NCBI GenBank assembly: GCA_002751075.1 | Contig: NAOQ01000083.1 | Span: 1-52,388, forward strand | DNA: 52,388 bases | Reading direction: 5' to 3' | Origin: Ichthyophonus hoferi | Lineage: Eukaryota > Opisthokonta > Ichthyosporea > Ichthyophonida > Ichthyophonidae | Part shown: positions 1 to 11,711 of the stretch, piece after piece | How the letters are laid out: every line of letters starts with the position of its first letter | Position numbering within the stretch: the stretch's first letter is position 1 | The notes under the pieces: generated by a model | Database searches by the model: none | What the model was told of the DNA's origin: nothing | What the model saw: the letters and a program-made list of their open reading frames with translations, nothing else | Translations under genes and position numbers: made by a program

Positions 1-336
1 TTACGCTTTCTAAGCTAATATTGTAGATATTTGAGTTTTCTACACAGAGAATACCTTCAAGGAAACCATAACACAGTACCATACAATTTTTACCATGCCT
101 TATACTTTCTTCATGCACATTTTTGGCCAATTGAACAGTATTAAATAATAGTTGCGTAGAAATTTCCAAAGCCAATAAAACATCAGCAAAAAGTAAAGTG
201 TCTACAATTAAATTATACACACATATACACTCTAGTGCTTGTAAACATCAGCATACATATACGTGTATAAACATCCAATTCAATATGCACATTCACACAC
301 TAGGGTGACTGGGCCATTTATGAAGTGCCAAGTTTA
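1..336. other. AT-rich flank, no gene seen
   Basis: This is AT-rich DNA with short alternating TA/CA stretches around 220-300. It lies just downstream of the minus-strand gene that ends at 337 and probably holds its 3' untranslated region. I see no exon-like block on either strand. Confidence 0.5.
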
Positions 337-1520
337 TTAGTAGTTGACAACAAACTGATTATTAACGTGACCAACACTGAACATATAGTCTCTGACTATG
401 CCAGAAACTTTGAAGGGAGATTCTAGTATGTGCATGCTATTGGTGGGCCCTCCACTCTTAAGAATCACCCGTTTTATAATTTTCATTGAGGTCCAGGTCC
501 CTGTAATGGGTGGATGGAATGGTGATGAGGTTATGGGGTGATATACGGCAAGGCAAAAAGGAAAACCATAATCTCATCTCAATACTAACATACAAAAAAA
601 AAGAACATATATTTGATGCAGCAAATTGTAAAGGATCAAGTGGTTGTACATAAGAAGAAATAATGACGAAAAGAAAAAAGAAAAATACGTGGAAAATTGT
701 TAAGGTAAGTGTTATATAAGATCTTAAGGTCTTATTTCCTGGGGGGGGCTCAAGGGTGCGTGTAAACAAGGTAGCATGAAAGTGAAAGAAGAAGCCTATG
801 AGCTGAGAGTTGGCTAAAAAAAGAAACATAAGGCAACTTAAATATATCACACTTTACAGCAGGCAAGCATATATTTGATTGTACATAAACACTACTAATT
901 TAAACAGCACGGCAAGCCTACGGGAAAAGAACATTCTCTCATATATTATTTTAAAATTTCTTTTTACTGGTGTTATAAAAAATGTATAGAAACTGGTTTC
1001 ACGCGCCAGCTTTATACTACTATGTATGAATCTAGGTCATGACCTGCCAATAACTTAATAATGCGTGGGGAATGTATCACAGACAACTCTCCTACTAAGC
1101 CTTTGTATAAAGAATGTGTGAGAGCTTGTCTCACCCATCAAACGACATAACTTTAAACAAGCGTATAGTGATGCATGTGAACCCTGCTAGCAGGAAAAAA
1201 TAAAACTCTCCAAACGTTCACATTTTGTGTTTGGGTTTGAATTTTATCAAGTCTCGCTGCTAGATCAATATCATATATAGTCTGTCGGAAATGATAGAAA
1301 GGCAAAATTACAAACGGCAAGAAATTACATAAAAAAAAAACAACACACCTTCATTCTTATGCTTTTCAGGGAAGTGATGGTCCGTTCCTGCCATAACCCA
1401 TTCTTCTACTATCTCCTCTTCCGTTCCAGTGCTGTCGGTGTACACTACACACGCTTGAACGGGATGTCGCGCATCAATGTTACGGACGATAGCGGAGTAA
1501 ACGTGGTTTGGAGGTAACAT
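337..1520 (-). CDS. Small two-exon protein of unknown function, 111 aa
   Basis: Two exons on the minus strand, 1520-1349 and 500-337, are joined by an 847-nt GT-AG intron (donor gtgtgt, acceptor attacag). The phases agree (1 nt plus 2 nt) and the total is 336 nt, giving 111 residues. The start ATG at 1520 opens MLPPNHVYSAIVRNID. Exon 1 ends in HHFPEKHKNEG and exon 2 continues TWTSMKIIKRVILKSGG and ends in NNQFVVNY. The protein alternates polar and hydrophobic residues as a beta-sandwich would, and has no signal peptide and no membrane segment. I do not recognise the family. CCAAT boxes and a TGACGTCA site lie within 280 nt upstream. An alternative second exon at about 1245-1153 (reading LDKIQTQTQ and ending HHYTLV) is also in phase but looks less like protein. 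Coding status is likely, function unknown. Confidence 0.6.
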
Positions 1521-1659
1521 TGCCAAAATTGGGCTTATATTACATATAAAAAAAAATACAGAAAGTATCACAGAAAGAATCATAAATAATAAATACCAAA
1601 AACTCCTTATAATCAATCAACTGTATATTATGTACCTAGAAGTAAAAAACCCGTTTTTC

Positions 1660-1800
1660 TATTGGTGACGTCATAGGAAAACATAAGTAATGGTTGGAAT
1701 TGGCCAATAACTATGGAAAGTAAATATTTTATACTGATAGCACCTTCATTTGTATTGGATTACCTTTAAATGTACGGGACAGGCCTATATTCTATTGGCC
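1660..1800 (-). promoter_or_regulatory. CCAAT/CRE cluster upstream of the 111-aa gene
   Basis: A palindromic CRE, TGACGTCA at 1666-1673, directly abuts an ATTGG at 1661-1665. Further CCAAT pentamers in either orientation follow around 1696-1704, 1756 and 1795. This lies 140-280 nt upstream of the ATG at 1520, where a core promoter is expected. NF-Y and CREB/ATF-type factors bind such sites in other eukaryotes; their use here is inferred. Confidence 0.45.
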
Positions 1801-2740
1801 CATATATATATATATATGTTTTGGATAAAATGTCGAGCCCTTATCACTATTCTATTGTTTACTTAAAATAAAATATAACTACAATTTCTTAGCCATTTTT
1901 ACGTATATAAACCATATATTATTACTAGCTGGCCAGTAATTAGTTAATCAATACCTGACGGGGAGCTCTTTTCAAATGAAATATTCAAAATAATAACTAC
2001 AAATTCCATCTGTATCATATCCCTAATCACTAGAGGGAGCGCTATACATACAAACAAATACAAATAAGTGTATATGCATTTCATGAACATATATCGCTAG
2101 TCCTGCAAAATACTCTTTTTTTTGTTTGACTAGGACGGGTCACAGGGCTTATATGTTTATTGCAACAAAGTGTCGTAGCTGCGCTGTTGGTTTTCTAAAA
2201 CTTCTCTTTTTAAGCCGCTTGCGCACAATATTATTTCTCGGAGGTCAGCAAGTTGAACAACAATGTTGTCTCTGGAATATATAAATCATACCATCTTCGA
2301 GTTTATATCTCTTATTTAGATTTACCTGCTTTATTTTAAGGCCATAATGTCGGATGTTTTCAGCTAGAACGTTTTCAAACGTTTTTTTGTTTTCTGTTAA
2401 TCTAATTACCGTGTTATTTACTATTGTTATATTCAGCCATTAAATATATGGATTTAATTAATTATATTTGTGTGAAGTGCTTATCACTAACCTCTCACTG
2501 ATTGGTTAGTATTTCCGTACTTAGAACTATTCATGAAGTTGGATTCATTGGATTAGCAAAAAATTCATACTCCAATCCAATGTCTACATCGATTTGAACA
2601 AGATAATTATACTGTTTGGTATTCAGTACAATCGGCGGAAACCATATAACGCCAACTAAGGTCTCACCCAAGGACCGGAAATTATTATGAATAACGCTCG
2701 TTCTACCTGATTGTATGTTAGTCTTTTATTGATTGTTTAG
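1801..2740. other. AT-rich intergenic stretch
   Basis: It contains a short TA run at about 1803-1818 and scattered CCAAT pentamers (2500-2585). No open frame or exon-like block stands out on either strand. Confidence 0.4.
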
Positions 2741-3340
2741 ATTTTGAAATGAAACAAGATAAAGTGCCCAGAAATTTTTTTTAAGAGGGCGCTTCCTTTG
2801 ACACTAAAGACTATTTCAAGGGGAATTCGTACAGAAAAGAAGAGGAGAGTAATAAATCTTCCCTCATCTTCAGAGGACACACCGCCTACAGACACTATTC
2901 CTACCAAGACGTTTATACCTGCCGTCGATCCAATATGTCCACATCTCACTTCGACATCAAGCAGTAGTTCAGACTAATCTATGCACACTGTATCTACTTC
3001 CGACAAAGATATTGCTGACACTGGCGACGTAGAAACGATACATTATTTATACAAAAACGTCAGTACTATGAGAGACTATATCAGTTCAGTAAGATTGTAT
3101 GTCTGACATATTCATCATAATAGAGATACAGCCAATAACACTTATTCTCTCTAAAATAAGTCACATAGGGGCCCCCATCACATCACTTTTTAAAAGGGGC
3201 AAGAGTAGATAGATATTCTTGACACTATTTGTTGACACAGGTAGTATTAGCGACATGGTTAGCTTGGTATTCTCCACGTCGAATTTGCAGATGACTTGGT
3301 TCACATATCCATCTTAGGATAAGTGAATCGCATAATTATA
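2740..3340 (+). mobile_element. Broken LTR-retroelement remnant (gag and protease-like)
   Basis: The composition shifts here to protein-like codon use on the plus strand. The first part (about 2750-3100) reads as a basic then Ser/Thr/Pro-rich chain, for example RTEKKRRVINLPSSSEDTPP, resembling the end of a gag-type protein. The second part carries FVDTGSISDMVS at about 3228-3263; DTGS followed by a hydrophobic stretch is the active-site pattern of retroviral-type aspartic proteases. Gag before protease in one orientation fits a Gypsy-like element. It is short, has several breaks, and no LTRs or reverse transcriptase were seen, so it is an old fragment. The family call is tentative. Confidence 0.4.
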
Positions 3341-3579
3341 TTCTGCCGTTCAAAAAATAATTTTTAATATCATTTTAATTATATTAGTCGCAAGCTTGTC
3401 CTATGAAGACCTGAAACTGAACTGGTGCGGGTTTAAACCACTAAATTTGTTACTATACTATTATTACTTCTGATATCGATATCTTAATTAAAATATTAGG
3501 AATGTATTTCTAAAACTGGTTTGCTTTAGAGAGCATAAACAAGTTCAACCACATATTAACTAAAAACACCATCATAAAA

Positions 3580-6500
3580 CTACGCAACATTCTTAAGGCC
3601 TGTAAGCTTAGACGGGTCTGTGTCCGGAGTTGGGTCAACCATCATCTGGTCATCGGCTTCAATCCTTGCCAGTTCCACTCCTACAGGATCATCGGCCATA
3701 GTGTTATATGATTTTGGTACAAAGTTTCTGCTTACAACAACCGTAAGGGGAATGGCAGCCAGGGCAACAGCTGCGCCCACATAGTAGAAGTATTCGATGT
3801 GGCCCGTATTCAAGTTCTTAGGAAAGAATTTTGTCATGGCAGTGATAATGGCAGCTGTGAATCCATTGGAAAGACTGCCGGAACAAAGAAGGTTAAAGGC
3901 CTGTGACAGTGAATGTAGTGGTTAGCAAGCGAATACATTTATGACGGTACAAATATAGAGAAAAAGAGAAAGAACCATTGTATTTCAATGGATATGTACA
4001 TATGTACATATCTACACAAAAGAAATACGTTATAAAGAGAAAGTAATAAAGGGAGAGGAGTATGTTCGCATATGAACGATGGAAGATGGTGGAAATACCC
4101 TACATTACATTTATAAACCCCCAAAAATAGCATCATATTAAATAATTCTTTTCCAGTTTTTTGCTTTTAGTATACAGCTACTTTTACAGTTAAGTAGCGT
4201 GTATACGTGGACTAGAGTAAAGTAATCAATATCAAGTGTTGATCAGATCCCCATGTATCAACAATAAATAAAAGACATGAGGCAAAAATGTCAATAAAAA
4301 CAACGAAGACATGACAACCCACCTGACTCAATGAGCGGGCTCTGGGTGGAGTCTGAACATAAGCAAAGTAGTACATGTAGGGATTGACTAGGACTTCACC
4401 AACACCAATCAATGCAAATGGAATGAACATCAAAAATCCGGATATATCACTCATGGGAACACCAGGAGGAGCACAGTTGGAATTTGCTTCATTCACAAGA
4501 ACGGGTGCAGCTCGTCTAGCATATTCCAGACCGGCGGCCACAAACATAGCAAGGGCTGACACGCTGAGTCCAGCTACCAGTTGCTGCATTCCAGTTACAT
4601 TTGAACCCTTCAAACGGGCTATCATAGGAAGAATAACCATCTCATATAGAGGCGTGAAGGCAATGATGGCAAAACAATCACCAATATTAAAAAAGGCGCC
4701 TATGGGAGAAAACAACGTGTAGTGGTAGAGTTAGTACAATTATAATAATAAGTGTGGAGCGAGAATGCAATATATAGAGAAATACCAACCGACATAGAAC
4801 AGAGTATGCTATAAAAAATAAAAACATATGTGCATAGGAGAAGGGAAGGTACCGTAAGTTATCTAAAGTAGTTTAGGTAGTGATTGGAGAATATCAGTTA
4901 GTTATGTTTTAGTACCTTTAAAAGCTTAACCAAAAAATAAAAAAATCAAGATTATGTGAATTTGTAGATGTGATTTAGGTGCACAAACAATTATAGTCCA
5001 AATATGCAGATTTCAAAAGCTCATACGTAGTCAGTGAGTGGGCATATCTAGATCGAGGTCCTCTGCCACCACCCAACTCATAAGACTGTAGGATAATTTG
5101 TCAAGTAACATTATTTAAATAGCAAGCACTTACCATTGATTTGTCCAGAGCCGACGATTAAGTTCATTTGGCATGCCTGAGCCTGGAAGGCTCCATTCAA
5201 TTGGTTATAGCAAATAGAGAAAGCAATGTTGACCACAAGCAATGTAGGAACAGTGTCAAGCATTGCTTTAACTTCGCACACAGTAATCATCCCACTTGGC
5301 TCCTCGGGGATATCATTGAGATATTCATTGTCTTGGTGTACTGTAATAAGTGCTGTGCACGCAAAAACCGCTATTACCAGACCAAAATAGGAGAGAGAGT
5401 CGGCAACTTTTGGATCTGTAATAAATGCTTGTGTAACAGCAGAAATTAAAAAGACAATAATAAGAACCCATCCACATAGAGAAATGGTGCCCCTGATTGA
5501 TCTCTTTGCTGCCTGACCTAGGTAATAGAACAAGCCGCGAAGAGAGTTACCGCCAGGAGGGTTTCGGACGTAACGGGGAGTGCCAGCAATAAAGATGAGG
5601 GCACAGAATCCAAAACAACCGGTGGCAATAGCATAAGCTGCAAAGAATCCAAATCTTCTCGGGATAGTAGGAGGTTGGCCATTGGTTGCTAGAGTGACTA
5701 AGTAACCAAATGCGACAACTGCACCAACGTTTATCACAAGATAGAAGTAACTGTTGGTAATTGTGTTAATTTACCCTATTGTTTTAATAAGACACTTATG
5801 TGTGCAGGTTTCTAAGCGAGGGTGAGCAACTGGAAGGTAGAATTCACTAGTTACAAGAAATAAATTTGTAAGTGAAGGATCATAAAATTAATGTATAAAG
5901 GCAAAAAGATCGTGCTTTATAATAAAAAAATAACAGTTGCTTTCTCTACGAACAAACTAGGAGGGGCTGCCTTTACGAAAATCAAACCTGGTATATACAG
6001 TAACTGGCTCCCTCCTCTCATGTTCATCGGATCATATTAATTTGTTATCAGCAAATACGCATCCATAAATAAAATTTGCCAGTAGGCATGTGCAACAAAC
6101 TACTTACTTGAAGAAAGACTGCTGTTCCTTGACTTGTTCGGGGTCGGTTATATCGTATTGATCACCTCCAAAGTTGGCAATGTTTGGCTTAATACCACCG
6201 CTACCAAGCGTAATCAATCCCATTGTACCAAATAGATACAATGCCGTCGATTCAACAGTAGGATATGAAGCAGCACAAGCTAGCGACACACCCACAATAT
6301 ATACAAGAGTGAAAATAATAATTGCCCAGTAACGACCTAGGTAAGCGTCGGCAATCCATCCACCCAGCAAGGGTGTGATGTAACAAAGAATACTGAAAGC
6401 TGCATTCATGGATGTAGACTGGGCATTGCTGAAACCCAATATTTGCAAGTGATTACGTTGACTCCCAGCAAAAGTGTAGTAGGTAAGCCTCTCACACATC

Positions 6501-6721
6501 TCTACCACAAGAATGAAAATACACACAGTCCAGAGCTTGCTGGTGCTCATTCTGTTCAATTTTCTCTTAGCCCAATTCCCACTACTGGAGTAGCTATTTT
6601 CGTGCTGAGCGGCAGACTTCTCACCCTTATATGCAGCTGAATAGTCCACATATGCTGCTTCATCATCTAGGGTGTGCGTTACTCCCACTCCAACCGCAGT
6701 CGTTCTCTTCCCATCAGCCAT
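3580..6721 (-). CDS. POT/PTR-family proton-coupled peptide transporter, 642 aa
   Basis: Four exons at 6721-6108, 5750-5134, 4699-4323 and 3900-3580 join in phase to 1929 nt. The family imports di- and tripeptides with protons across a membrane (fungal Ptr2, animal SLC15). Visible signatures are the ExxER proton-coupling motif EMCER at residues 74-78, GGWIADAYLGR at 120-130 (PTR2 signature), GGIKPN at 175-180, and the second signature NYFYLVINVGA spanning the exon 1/exon 2 junction (about 205-215). About a dozen hydrophobic segments follow, and the C-terminal half carries GEVLVNPYMYYFAYVQTP. Length is near that of fungal PTR2 proteins. The N-terminal ~60 residues are a polar cytosolic extension. 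Which peptides, nitrate or other solutes it carries cannot be read from sequence. Introns are 325-420 nt apart from the last, ~422 nt; all are GT-AG. Confidence 0.93.
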
Positions 6722-7235
6722 GGTTATGTTTTACAAAGCGGTGTCCTGTATATTTGTGTACAGAAAAAATGTGACTGAGAATCCGGCCCACGGAGAATAA
6801 ATAGCAATGATAAGATATATTAAATCAGTGAATTTTTACTAATCCAAAATATTTTAGCCCATTAAATAACGATAAGCATTGCTCACAGAATCTGCATGAT
6901 AAATACGAGCTTATATAGACGCAAAGCGTTTGAACTGATCCTAAAGGCAAAGCTAATAATAAACAATCTTTAAAATAATTTTACTGACGAATGGGAGGTT
7001 AGGCGTGTGATACAAAACCAAACATCTTACTGGCTACTAAGGCAATCGTCAAATTACAGAAGCCACTTAAGATCTGTCGCTACCTCTAGGTGAGCGCCTA
7101 ATCAATTCAGTACAATGGAATACCTATTAGGCTCCGCCAAATAATCAATCAATAAACCGAGCCTTAAAAAACCATTAAAAGCAAACTAATAGTATTTGAT
7201 TGAAAATTAACATGTCCATGTATATACAAGCATTT

Positions 7236-7260
7236 ATTATATATATATATATATATATAT
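7236..7260. repeat. TA dinucleotide microsatellite
   Basis: An uninterrupted run of alternating T and A, one of at least eight such runs in the window (others near 15177, 22857, 24768, 25804, 26367, 51162 and 52329). Confidence 0.9.
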
Positions 7261-8557
7261 GTTATATGTTGTGAACTAGACTTCTACAACTTATACCAAA
7301 TTAACCACAAGATATAATTACCCGTGTGCCAGTTTAAAATGGTCCTTATAGAAGAAACCTGGAAGCATAGTGCGAGTACGTTTTCATGATGAATGCTTCC
7401 CTTTAAGGGAGTTTAATTGGAGCTCTTGCTTTTCTCATAAAATTTTAAGGGTTCCATATTTCAGTGCAGCTTTTATGATTAATGACTGTAGTCATTCTAT
7501 CTTCAAAGCCTGAAATACAATCTCACGGCAGTATCTTTTCAATTTTCAAAACTCTACGCCAAATGAAAAGAAGCCTGTCGTTAGCACCAATAGCTGGTGC
7601 AAGTATGAGTCAGTGTTTTGTTTACTTACGTACTCTATCCTGAACCATTTTTCCGGACCAATAAGAATAATCACGCATTTTTAATCCGGGAAAAACCCTC
7701 CCAGCAGAAACTGATCAATAAAAATGAAATACTTGAAATATCAAAGAAGCCTCTAATTTGATAATTTGATTTTATTTCCCTGATTAATACTTCAGAACCC
7801 AACGTGTCAAGACCACAACATTTAGGGTGTGGGGCGCCGAACTGCAAGGGCAGCGGAGGATCTTTATCAGTTATTTCAATCTATTTATTGTAGAACGGTA
7901 TTCGATTAACTAAATAAAATAAGACTGATCATTACACTAGTCTCTATCATCATCTAATCATTGCTTGAATTTAGGACTTAACTGTTTGAGTTCAGTTTTC
8001 AATATATCTAACATACTGCAATATGTGCTTCGACTACAGAAACTTGTTTTCTTTTTTATATTTGCGCTATCATCTTATTGAACCCTGATGCACCTGTTAC
8101 CAACTAATGAATCATTCGGAACCGCTGGGCCCACGTTCTTTCAATGAATATGGCTCTTAGTGTGATAAAGTTCATTTCTTTGAATATGAAATAGTTCAGC
8201 TAATCCATAGTTCCATAGTTGAATTAACATTACCACGCCTCCTAGAGGTGAACTCTATTAGAGAGCAAGTTAATGATTCTAATGACCCTTTGTGATTTCA
8301 AAGAATTTTTTGTCATTGGGTATTTGTAATGGAACGTTTGGCATTAAAATTTTTAAACCTTTACTCATCACATACTCTACGTGAGAGTACGTCCTTATCA
8401 AGCCCTGAGTCAAATAATGGTCTTTGTCTAAAATAAGTGCAACTAAATACAGTGTATGACTAAAGAAAAGTTGGAATTCAAATAGAATAATAGTAAATAC
8501 ATCCCACATTGGTATAATAACATAGTGATCGATTCAACAACAAAGTCAATACTATAA

Positions 8558-8588
8558 AGGCCGCATGCAGATTTAGTATGAGCGGCCT
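8558..8588. repeat. GC-rich inverted repeat (hairpin)
   Basis: AGGCCGC at 8558-8564 is exactly complementary to GCGGCCT at 8582-8588, with a 17-nt loop. Seven mostly G/C pairs stand out in very AT-rich surroundings. It could be chance or a small regulatory or transposon-end structure. Confidence 0.5.
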
Positions 8589-8681
8589 CCACTTAACTAA
8601 GTAAATCTAGTCATGTGGGTTAGGTGAGCATAAGCACAAAAATACTCCGAGTTCTGTATTATGAACTGTATGAATTATCAT

Positions 8682-8819
8682 GCAGTTTGATTTGTACGTA
8701 CTGAATTAAGATGAGTTATTATAGGTAAAATGATTGGGCTAGATTATTAAGCGGTTTGATTCGTACATACTAAGCTTTGTGTTATTATAATTAAAATTAT
8801 TGGACTGAATCCCAAGTCA
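8682..8819. repeat. Diverged tandem duplication, about 69-bp unit
   Basis: Two units begin GCAGTTTGATTTGTACGTAC (8682) and GCGGTTTGATTCGTACATAC (8751). They stay similar through a shared TTATTATA block and a TGATTGGGCTA / TTATTGGACTG block. The divergence shows an old local duplication. Confidence 0.6.
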
Positions 8820-9508
8820 TGAATTCAGGGTTGTAAATATCAAAAGAGATTTCAATGCGAACTTGCATATATATCTTAATACCTATTAGCCTATAATCTA
8901 TAATCTTGCGTATTTAATTTAAACGCACTTATGTAAATAAATTATAATATTTACTTAATGTGATATTTTCTTGGCTTTTCCTATACATAATTCATAATAT
9001 AAATAAAACATTTTAAATAAGGAGGTTTCACAATAGATCTGATTGAATTTCGAGTCGTTGGCTTGTCAATCTCATAGTTAATTGGTCGTATTTTTAAAAG
9101 TTGCAAAATAAATTTGATTGAAAAGATAAAGGTAGCAAGAAACCAATACGATGCCGGTGTTTTTATATTTAAACTCCTCTAGGTTTTAATTAACAATCCC
9201 TACTGGATGTCTACTAACTGATACCCACTCCAATAAAATAAATAAACTGAGCCCAAACTGGTTTTGGGCATGGGTTTTGTTACGATCGCCAAAACTATCG
9301 ATCGCATATCGATCACTAATTCACTATAACCCACGATCTTTATCTCGCATTAATTAAGAATTATTACCACAATTGTTTTTTGTGTTTTTTTCCTATTCCT
9401 TATTTTATATTATTTTGTCCCATTTTCTTCTCTGTTTTCAATTACCGTAGAGGTCTGTGGACTTTTCCTATCGTTTCTAATTTATATTAATTACTTCATT
9501 AGCTGCAT

Positions 9509-9581
9509 TCCTCCGTGGCGCAATTGGCAGCGCGTTCGGCTGTTAACCGAAAGGTCCCTGGTTCGACCCCAGGCGGGGGAG
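9509..9581 (+). tRNA. tRNA-Asn (anticodon GTT), no intron
   Basis: This is a complete 73-nt cloverleaf. The acceptor stem TCCTCCG pairs with CGGGGGA and the discriminator is G9581. The D arm has a GCGC stem. The anticodon stem TTCGG/CCGAA closes the loop CTGTTAA with anticodon GTT. The T arm is CCTGG-TTCGACC-CCAGG. A- and B-box elements (TGGCGCAATTGG, GGTTCGACCCC) are intact. A run of four T (9582-9585) directly after the gene is the expected RNA polymerase III terminator. CCA is not encoded, as usual in eukaryotes. It stands alone, with no tRNA cluster. Confidence 0.97.
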
Positions 9582-9585
9582 TTTT

Positions 9586-11711
9586 GCTGCTATTCATAAA
9601 ATTGAACATGCTTTGGCTGTTGATGTATTGCTCTATTTTACCACTATATATAAATCCAGTATGTTTCAATGTGTTTTATATTCCTAAATGATTATAAAAT
9701 TATTAGTATACGCACAGAAAGGCGTTCTTTAAGAATTTCTTCCAGGATTGGTTTTACTAGAATTCCACCAGATTAATACACCCATCTACCATATATAAAT
9801 CCCCAAACTGGTTTAAATATATTATCTCTTCTTCTCCTTTTCACTCCCTTCTGTTTTTGGTGTAATCTCAACTTTATCTGCAACCTAATATATACGCACA
9901 GTTAACTATATATATGTATTTCCTATTTTTTTTCCTATAAACTGTCTTATTTTTTATCTCTTACCAAATCTCTCCTACTCCCTTTACATTTGAGCCCGGT
10001 ATGGCATACTTAGTTATTGTTATACTTGGGATAGAGACCTTACTCAATATTATTCCGGATTTCCTATGTCATAAGGGTTGACAAGATTCGCTATATCTCA
10101 TGTTATATCACCCGGTGGGATGAAATAGCGGTTGATTATTAGCTCATTATCAACTAATACGTGCCCATGTCTTTCTCTCATCATGCTGCTTTTCCAGATT
10201 CCTTGTATCAGGATATCCATCCACTCATACTTACTCCCCATTTTCACTATATCTGAAACCAAGCCATCTTTGGCTAACTGCCTGTATGTACACATATATA
10301 TAGACAATATATACATACGCTATCTTTGGCATATCTACTCATATCATTTGCAAGTTATCACAATGCACGTGTTATTATAGCGTATTTTAAAGTAAACACC
10401 AGATTTTACACAGAATTTAATATATAAATATAGTTTTAAATTTAGAGACTGACTTTTTTAATTTCTTTATCTTATTTTTTTATTGGTCATATACACCTGA
10501 CCCAACTGTATTCGTGCTATATCAACCCATTGATAAAAACTAAACCCATACAGATTATGTATTAGCTGACAGACAACCTCACTGTTTTATATACGGTCAT
10601 GCAAATCCATGTTCTTTCGTTGTCCTTCAATAGAAAGGCACTAGTGTTCAGCCCACTTTTCAGGGGGTCTACGGGTATGTTGGTGGCTGTTTCAATTGTA
10701 AGTAGGAAAAATCCTTGTAGAGACAGGCTTGAAGATTCATGGTTTACCAGGATACATAAGAAAGAAAATGCACATACTTATATGTGCATACATTTCAATT
10801 TATTGAAATTAATTATATTATGATATTTCATAGTGATAGAATGCTTGTATTAATAACTGAAAGGCTATACATCTTAATGCAATATGATGTAGAATTTGAT
10901 ATGAATATGTTAGAACTAGAAATTAATAAACATACGCATGCATTGGTATGTAATGATAATATCAAATGTTTCAATAATATATTACATATGGGTCGGTTAA
11001 TATCCATGTAGTCTTGTCACTAATCAGTCGAGGTGCCTTAATGAAAACAAAATGATAGTAGGATATCTCAAACTCTATAACATAGATATACATACATTAT
11101 CTATATAACACTCATGATAGAAATAATAATGTCGAGATAATTATACTGAGTAAATCAGAGTTAACATGGGTCCATTAAAATGACTAGGTGAGTTAAGTCA
11201 AAACTAAAATGCTAAATAAGGTAAGGTAAAACTGTGTGGCAAATTAACTTTTACAGTATATATATCCATTCATTTGCGTATGTATTGTATTTTCCCATCC
11301 AATGACTATGTTGTTTTAACACTCTTAAGTTGGTTTGAATTTTTGAGGGAGCTATAAATAAATTTATATTATAAATAAACCATTTTGGCCCTCAGTGATG
11401 CCTAGTTTCTGGTTATTGCCATTCACACTCACTACCATTGCATGGTTTTTGACAAGAACAGAATGCAGTTAAAAGTATATATATGTATATGCTAAATTTT
11501 AAGATATGTTCGAATCTACAATAAAACTAGCTTGCTCTAAGTTGTTAAAGTCTGAATTTTAGAGCTGAGGCTACTGTTTATTTACGATTTAATCGACATT
11601 ATTCAATATTATAATCTTGAATAATAAGACCCGCATGAGAAATAATGAAGAATATGCACCAGGCGAACAGATTGCGAGCACGCAAATACATACAATAAAT
11701 AACTGGCAGTA
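9586..11711. other. Intergenic region with orphan coding-like stretches
   Basis: Between the tRNA and the HTATIP2-like gene I found no complete gene. On the minus strand, 10280-10098 reads as plausible protein (LAKDGLVSDIVKMGSKYEWM, later INRYFIPPGDIT, then a stop), possibly a last exon preceded by a tacag acceptor, but no partner exon was found. On the plus strand 10815-11011 is another open stretch of unclear status. An AATAAA-type signal on the minus strand near 11576-11581 may serve the HTATIP2-like gene. Confidence 0.35.

Larger units (their letters stand above)
6722..9508. other. Long AT-rich intergenic region
   Basis: About 2.8 kb between the transporter start and the tRNA gene. It holds a TA microsatellite, a GC-rich hairpin, a diverged tandem repeat (listed separately) and a short minus-strand coding-like stretch at about 8282-8450 that reads ILDKDHYLTQGLIRTYSHVE and has no recognisable family. 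No intact gene was found. Confidence 0.45.

Noticed and set aside
458-850. 130-codon minus-strand open frame
   Set aside because: Most of it is the hydrophobic translation of AT-rich intron; only its end overlaps the real second exon (500-337), in a different frame.
1153-1245. Alternative second exon for the 111-aa gene (LDKIQTQTQ...HHYTLV)
   Set aside because: It is in phase with a plausible acceptor, but composition is less protein-like than the 500-337 exon, whose junction reads smoothly NEG/TWTSMKI.
4384-4722. 112-codon plus-strand frame
   Set aside because: Antisense shadow of transporter exon 3.
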